Positions 58,283 through 64,000 of a stretch of DNA of 64,000 nucleotides are shown here, piece by piece; position 1 is the stretch's first letter, and each line of letters opens with the position of its first letter. The notes beneath the pieces are model-generated. The model was not told the origin of the DNA. It saw only the letters and a list, made by a program, of their open reading frames with translations, and searched no databases. A program made the translations under genes and the position numbers. The stretch comes from Mycoplasma parvum str. Indiana (GTDB lineage: Bacteria; Bacillota_I; Bacilli_A; Mycoplasmatales; Mycoplasmoidaceae). The DNA lies in contig NC_022575.1 of assembly GCF_000477415.1 (NCBI RefSeq), positions 372,001-436,000 of the forward strand, read 5' to 3'.

Positions 58283-58627
58283 TTAAATAATTTCTTGGTT
58301 TATTAAAGCTTCAACTTTTCTCGCTTGTTTAATAAATGAATCTTCTTCAAAAATTAATTTGAAATGAGTGGGAAGATTCAGCCTTTCAATTAATTTATAT
58401 TTCAAAAAAGGAGCTAATTTGCGTAATTTATTTAATATCTCGTTAGTTGTATATTGATTTTTAAGCAATTCCAAGTCTAAATAAATTACTATATTACTTA
58501 AATTTGGGCTTAACTTAATATGATTTATGCCCAAAAGGGCATAAAGTTTTTCGTCTAATTCAGTTAATCAAATCCGCCTCATGACTATATAAATCTCTTT
58601 TGAAAGTTTTTCTGAATTACCTCTCAT
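58283..58627 (-). CDS. rbfA: Ribosome-binding factor A
   Basis: About 114 residues. Pattern of RbfA: GINHIKLSPNLSNIVIYLD, LRKLAPFLKYKLIERLNLPTHFKLIFEEDSFIKQARKVE, which matches the small KH-like fold (V-x-V-S-x-DLS..., G-x-(I/L)R-x-x-(L/I)A-x-x-L). It helps late 16S/30S assembly. It is directly downstream of infB, a common order. ATG start (MRGNSEKLSKE). Confidence 0.85.
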
Positions 58628-58631
58628 AAAA

Positions 58632-60356
58632 TTAAATCTTTCGTTCTATTATTTCATAACTTTCTATTACATCATCTAGCTCTATATTATTTCAATTATT
58701 TAAAACAATACCACATTCTTGACCTTCTGAAGCTTCTTTTACCTCAAAAGTCTCTATCTTGAAAGATTTAATTGTGGTCTTTACTAATTGATTTCCTTCT
58801 CTAATAAGTCGAACTTTATTATCAAAATGAAATTTTCCATAAATTACTGAACAACCTGCAATTGTTCCAATTCTTGAGTGAGTCCATAATCTAATAACTT
58901 TACATCTTCCAAGAATTTTTTCAATTTTTTCAATTCTTCTATGTTTTTCTTTATGATCTAATATTTTTTCTTCTAATTCATAAATTGAATTAATATTCCA
59001 AAACACAACATTTAAGAAATTTAATTGCTCTTCTACTCTTTTAGGAATTTTTTGCTCAAAATTAATAATTATTGCTTTTTTAATAGAAGCTAATTTAATA
59101 TCTGCTTCACTTATTTCTCCACTTCCAATAGAAATAACTGAATAACCAAATCTAAGAATAAAAGTTTGAATAGCTTCTGATGAGCCAGAAACTTTACTTT
59201 TAATAATAAAAGAAAAGTGAGTTGGATCATCTTTTTTAGCTAAAGCGCTATCTTGTGTAGAATCATATCCTTCGACTTTATTGCTCTCTAATTGGTTATA
59301 GTGAGCTAATGCCGCTTCTTTAGTGGGAAAAGAAAAAAATTTCTTTCCAGGAATAGGTAGCTTATCGAAACCAGAAATAGAAACTGGTTTTGAAGGAGAT
59401 AATACCTCAACTTTTTCTCTATTTTCATCAGAAATAGTTTTTACCTTACAAAATATTCCTTCCCCCGCAATATAATCTCCAGCTTTTAAATTTCCTCTTA
59501 TAGTTATTATTTCTGCAATAGCTCCCAATCCTTTCTCTATTCTAGATTCAAGAATAACTCCAATAACCGGAGGAGATAAAGTAGTTTTATAATCTTCTAT
59601 TTCTGATACTAGTGAGATAGTCTCTAGTAATTCAGCAATTCCTTGTCCTGTTTTAGCTGATCCTTTTAAAAGAATTACATCTCCTCCATACTCTTCTAGT
59701 TCAATTTCTTCAGTAGTTAATTGTTTTTTTAGATTTTCAATTGAATGTTCGCCTCGATCTACTTTATTTACAAAAACTATAAGTTTCAATTTATGACTTT
59801 TGTAATATTCAATAATTTCTTTAGTTTGAGCTTGCACTCCATCATCAATTGCAATAACCAAAACAATAATATTTGCAATAACGCCTCCAATTGTTCTAAG
59901 CTTTGAAAATATTTCATGACCTGGAGTATCTAAAAAAGTAATGTAATTATTTTGGAATTTCACTTGATAAGAAGAGATGTGTTGAGTTATATTGGCATAT
60001 TCCTTTTCAGCTACATTAGTTTTTCTTATTTTGTCCAATAATGTAGTTTTTCCATGATTTACATGCCCCATTACTGCCACTACAGGATCTTTTTTTACTC
60101 ATTCAAGCTCCAAATCTTCTTCAGAAAGAATTGCTTCTGAATAAATATTTTTTGACTTCTCTTCACTCTCTTTAAGGAATTTCAAACCAAATTCAAGACA
60201 TAGCTCTTGACATAATTTTTCATCAAGTCAAGAATTTAATTGCATTTCTATTCCTCTCAAAAAGAAATATTTAATAATTTCAATAGTTGGTATATTTGTT
60301 TGTTCCGAAAAAAACTTAATGGAAACTGCTTTGTTTTTATATTCAAAGTGGTCCAT
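58632..60356 (-). CDS. infB: Translation initiation factor IF-2
   Basis: About 574 residues. G1 GHVNHGKTTLL, G3 DTPGHEIF, G4 NKVD, G5 GSAKTGQG, with domains II and III following; EIDDGVQAQTKE in switch II order. The N-terminal extension is short (about 90 residues), as in other mollicutes. Binds fMet-tRNA to the 30S subunit. ATG start; stop just before rbfA. TGA-Trp used. Confidence 0.96.
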
Positions 60357-60372
60357 TTATTCTTTTAATTAC

Positions 60373-60394
60373 CTCTAGGTATTTAACCTAGAGA
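60373..60394. repeat. Hairpin between nusA and infB
   Basis: CCTCTAGGT / ACCTAGAG arms with loop ATTTA between the nusA stop and the infB start. It has no proper T-run, so it may stabilise or separate the mRNAs rather than terminate transcription. Confidence 0.5.
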
Positions 60395-60401
60395 TAAAAA
60401 T

Positions 60402-61694
60402 TTAATTATTTAATTTATTGTTTTCGGAATCAAATTCTTCAAGATCTTCTTTGAATTTTGATTTATGTAATTTAAATATTCTTCCTGAAATATCTGAAGC
60501 TTTAGAATCCCAATTTTTATCAATTGGAAGATAATTAATTCTTTCTGTTTTAGCCTCTTGTATTGTTTTTAAACATATTTTTCATCCAGTCAAAAGAGAA
60601 ACTAATTTAACATTAATTCCTCTTTTTCCCACAGCCAAAAGTAAATTTTCTAGAGTAGTAATTAAAAGAATTGAATTTTCCTCCTCCTCTAAAACTTTGT
60701 AACCTAAAATTTTTGTTCCTGTAAAAGCATTAACAATATTTTTTATTGGATCAGAATTTCATAGGATTACATCAATTCTTTCATTTAATAGTTGGGAAGA
60801 AATAATTTTTAATCTATTACCTTTAGGCCCTATACAACAACCTACTGGATCAATATTATTATTCTTAGTACTTACTAATACTTTACTTCTATTTCCAGAA
60901 ATTCTGGAAATGGCATTAATTGTTATTAACCCATCATGAACTTCTGAGATATGTTTTTTCATTAAATATTTAACTATAGCTGGACCTGTTCTAGAAAGAA
61001 TAATTGGACATCCTGCAGAATTTTCCAAAACATCTTTTATTTCAAAAATATATATCTGACCTGGAACCAAATTTTCATAAATTCTATATCCATCATTAGA
61101 TAGAGATTGAATTAAATCTGGCCTAAAAACAACTCCTTTAGTGATATTATCTTCATTTTCCGGATCTATTAAGCTAACTATTATCTCTCTAGGTAATTTT
61201 TCTTTAGTTTCGAAAATTTTTTCTACCATACCTTCAAAAACTTCTCCTTTTCTACTAATTCATTTTTCATAAATTCGCTGATTCATAGTTTCAAGAGTCA
61301 ATTTTTGAAAATGAAACAAAATATTTTTAACAATTCTTGTACTCAAATCTTCCAAATTAATAGGTTTCAAAAAAATATCTCCTAAAGCAAATTTCTTTTG
61401 CTGAATTTTAGGTAATTTATTTATTGGAATTAAACATTCTGCATCTTCCATCCCTTCTCCATAAAAATAGTCAGGAGTAACTATTTTTAATTCTTTTCAA
61501 AGTTCTATCTTACAAGCATCAATATCTATTTCCAGTTTTATCTGACTATCAGAATATTCTCTTTCAAAAACATATTTGAAGGACTCTTTTAAGAAATCTG
61601 AAATAGTACTTTTTTCCAAAGAATATTCTTTAGAGATCTTAGCTAAAGCATCTAAAAAGTTTTTATTATTAATGTTTAAGCTTGATCTACTCAT
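60402..61694 (-). CDS. nusA: Transcription factor NusA
   Basis: About 430 residues. N-terminal RNA polymerase-binding region, S1 segment (GEVFEGMVEKIF), then KH domains: DPVGCCIGPKGNRLKII is the first KH GxxG site, and LLLAVGKRGINVKLVSLLTGW the second. Length and order are normal. Trp from TGA at three sites. ATG start overlaps the end of the upstream membrane protein by 8 nt. Confidence 0.95.
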
Positions 61695-62244
61695 CAGGAA
61701 CTATTTTTATCTTTTTGCCTGCAACTTTTTCTAGAAGATTATGTACTAATTCTGTACCTCTTTGACTGTACATAACATCAAAAGCTATACAAAATTCATA
61801 AATAGATAAATAAACTATAGTCACTAGACCTAATACTATTATTAAACCTAAAGCAACATACCAAGGAATTGGACTTTTGGTTTGTTGAGCTACTAATCAA
61901 AGTGCTAAATAAAAGCTAAAAAGACAAAATGCAGAAAATAATCCATTAAAAAAATATTTAGATCTGGAAGCTTTAATGAGTTCTTTACACTCATAATTTT
62001 CTTTAAAAGTTCTGTACACATATAAAAAGAAAAAACTTAAGAATATTGGAGCACTGACGGAAAGAGTAACCCAACTTGCAGTTTCTTCAGGTTTGCAACT
62101 ATTTGGATTTTTGCAATTTATAGTAATAACTATACTTAAAGCAATTGCAGGGCCAAAAACACTTACTAAAAGGTAATATCAATACTTATGCTTCCACTTA
62201 AGTACTAATTGTTGTTTTTCTTTATTTCCTTCTCCTTGATTAAT
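61687..62244 (-). CDS. Membrane protein, unknown, non-standard start
   Basis: About 185 residues with about four membrane segments (LVSVFGPAIALSIVI, SAPIFLSFFFLYVY, LFSAFCLFSFYLALWLVA, VALGLIIVLGLVTIVYLSI). No ATG, GTG or TTG lies before the first helix; the coordinates use ATT at 62244, in the overlap with nusB. It sits between nusB and nusA and overlaps both. The open, hydrophobic, TGA-containing frame and its tight packing support it. Family unknown. Confidence 0.55.
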
Positions 62245-62651
62245 AATTGTTTTATGTAATTATCTATTACAGCATGTACTAATTTATATTCATCTTCTCC
62301 ATAATCTTTAGCTAATAATACAGATTGTTGAATTAAAATTGCAGGTTCCGTTTTGAAAACTGAATATTCTGAAAAAGCTTCCAGAATAATCGCAAGAATA
62401 CTCAAATTTAATCTGTGAACACTTCAATCTGTTCTTAAAAGTTGATCAATTTGTTCTAAAAAAAGAGTTTTATCTTTAATGTATCTTTTGTAAATGCGCC
62501 ATTCAAAGCCAGTCCAACTATCATTTCCATGCTTCTTGCTCTTTTTAGCTTCATCAAAAGAATTTCAAATTAAATCAGAATATATTGCTTCGCATATATT
62601 AATTCGCTTCTGAAATCTCGATATTCTATAAGATTGAATTTCACTATCCAC
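62205..62651 (-). CDS. nusB: Transcription antitermination factor NusB
   Basis: About 148 residues. WSVHRLNLSILAIILEAFSEYSV and TEPAILIQQSVLLAKDYGEDEYKLVHAVIDNYIK match NusB (R-x-x-LAILR-x-A-x-YEL..., INEAVELAKKFG...VNGVLDK). With NusA and S10 it forms the antitermination complex at rRNA operons. GTG start just after the rpsB stop. TGA-Trp used. Confidence 0.85.
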
Positions 62652-62656
62652 TTCAT

Positions 62657-63448
62657 TTATTTCTTACCATGACTAGAAGAAGACAGTAACTCTAAATGTT
62701 CAGGAATAGTTACAAGACTATCTTCTTTATAAGCTATTAATGTTTCTTGCCCTACTGCTTCTGCAATGGCATCGCACAATAAATTAGCCAATAAATAAAT
62801 AGATTTAGGAGAAAAATTATTAGCTGGAATAGAAAAATCAACAATATCAGGATTGTTATTACTATTTATTATTCCTACTACTGGAATATCCATTTTTTTA
62901 GCTTCTAATATGGGAATTAAATCATTTACAGGATTAAAAATTACCAGCACATCAGGCAATTTAGTTAAACCTTTAATTCCATCATAATTTTTTTCTATCT
63001 TTAGCTTTTTCTTTTTTAATTGAGAAATTTCTTTTTTAGTTAATTGTTGACTAAGATTTTCTTGTTTTAAAAACTCATCTAATTCTGTTAATTTATTTAA
63101 GGTTTTATTTACCTGTCTGAAATTAGTGAATAAACCCCCTAGTCATCTTTGAGTAATATAAAAGACATTAACTCTTTTTGCTGATTCTTTAACTATATCA
63201 GCAATAATTTTGTTTTTAGAAGAAACAAACATAATTTCTAATCCTGATCTAGATAAGTCATAAAGATAAGAATATGCATTTTGTAAATGTTCCATAGTTT
63301 TTTCTAAATTAATAATGTGTCTTTTCTTATATTCTTCTTTCAATAAAAATGGAGCCATCTTTGGCTCTCATAATCTTGATTTAGCCCCTAAATGAAGGTC
63401 AAATTCTACCATTTTTTCTATAGAAATTAGATCTCTTTTTTCATTCAT
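62657..63448 (-). CDS. rpsB: Ribosomal protein S2
   Basis: About 263 residues. LGAKSRLWEPKMAPFL, QRWLGGLFTNFRQ (the WLGG-x-LTN S2 motif), LPDVLVIFNP, DIPVVGIINSNNNPDIVDFSIPANN. 30S assembly protein. ATG start at MNEKRDLISIEKM; tsf, its usual neighbour, is not next to it here, while nusB is. Confidence 0.95.
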
Positions 63449-63621
63449 TAAATAAACTTGTGCTTCTTTAAAGTACTCAACTTTAAATTTAATACTTAAA
63501 AATCAATAAGATAAGATTGATCAGATTTAATTTTTTGATTTTACAGTTATTAAATTATCTCTAAAAGAGTTGTTTTAAGCGATATCTTTAATTTCTTAAG
63601 TTAAAAGATATAAAAGATTTA

Positions 63622-64000
63622 ATGTCAAGTAATACTTTAGGAATTCTTCTCGGGATTTGCTTATTAGTAATTATTCTAGGAGCTTGCTACATTCTAAAAA
63701 TAAATGGTGAATTAAAACATAAGAATTCAAATAACAATGAAGAACTAAATAAAGAAACTATAAATAAATTAAATAGTTTAGAGCAATTCTCTAAAAATTT
63801 ACAAAAACAACTTTTTTATGAAGAAAAAGAACGACAAGAGAGGGAAATTAGAGCAGAGCTTGAAGAAGCTTATAACCGAAGAATTAAACGAATTGAAGAA
63901 GAAAGGAAAGAACAAAATGAAATAATTTATAGACTAAAAGAAAAAATTAAACATCTAACAGAAACACAAGAACAAATAAGTTGAGAAAAAAATAGATTGG
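63622..64000 (+). CDS. Membrane-anchored coiled-coil protein, cut by window edge
   Basis: ATG then SSNTLGILLGICLLVIILGAC, one N-terminal membrane helix, followed by a long Glu/Lys-rich coiled coil (EKERQEREIRAELEEAYNRR...) that is still open at base 64000. Divergent from rpsB. No family can be assigned from the visible part. Confidence 0.65.

Overview
This window is a piece of an AT-rich mollicute chromosome. UGA is read as tryptophan throughout: almost every long gene needs in-frame TGA codons at conserved Trp sites, and a tRNA with anticodon UCA lies at 43336-43411. The gene content suggests a haemotrophic Mycoplasma (M. suis / M. wenyonii / M. ovis type): a stripped housekeeping set, purine salvage, an iron-type ABC importer, a DUF31 serine protease and long tandem arrays of paralogous secreted proteins with no lipobox. 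The species assignment is inference.

Layout. 1-9329 (minus strand): pyruvate kinase (cut by the window edge), phosphofructokinase, enolase with an unusual repeat tail, a short trigger-factor-like protein, a long coiled-coil protein, an RNase R N-terminal-like protein, and dnaK behind a CIRCE-like operator. 9558-14198 (plus): DUF31 protease, an adenylosuccinate lyase fused to an HPRT-like domain, and three small membrane proteins. 14208-21643: array A (four tandem paralogues plus one divergent copy) interrupted by two minus-strand genes, one for a His-rich protein. 21783-25563 (minus): array B, three secreted proteins that faintly resemble phosphate-binding proteins. 25591-32434 (minus): a FecCD-type importer whose ATPases carry extra membrane parts, with an FMN reductase, a HAD phosphatase and guanylate kinase. 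32580-36461: ileS and a cation/Ca2+ exchanger, converging. 36710-43005: array C, six minus-strand surface genes, each with an intact or decayed small plus-strand gene (family E) upstream. 43336-49354 (minus): tRNA-Trp, tRNA-Ser, nrnA, two family D genes, a type I restriction specificity gene broken at an (AT)10 tract, a secreted coiled-coil gene broken at a G8 tract, and a YqaJ/MPN551-like nuclease. 49415-63448 (minus): a dense housekeeping cluster read in the order rpsB, nusB, membrane protein, nusA, infB, rbfA, membrane protein, obg-like, pyrG, hisS, aspS, leuS. A membrane coiled-coil gene leaves the right edge.

How it fits together. The secreted families are probably the host-facing surface, and sequence variation looks built in. 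Eleven C8/G8 homopolymers of exactly eight bases occur, ten of them in secreted-protein genes. In one gene G8 puts the reading frame off. A second gene, hsdS, is off at a dinucleotide repeat. Repeated units in arrays A and C show duplication and decay. The metabolic genes show reductive evolution: a GTPase motif-less Obg, a LeuRS with a shrunken editing insert, an HPRT-like domain with a damaged PRPP loop, and an RNase R N-terminus without its nuclease.

Many starts are TTG. Three genes have no ATG, GTG or TTG in the right place.
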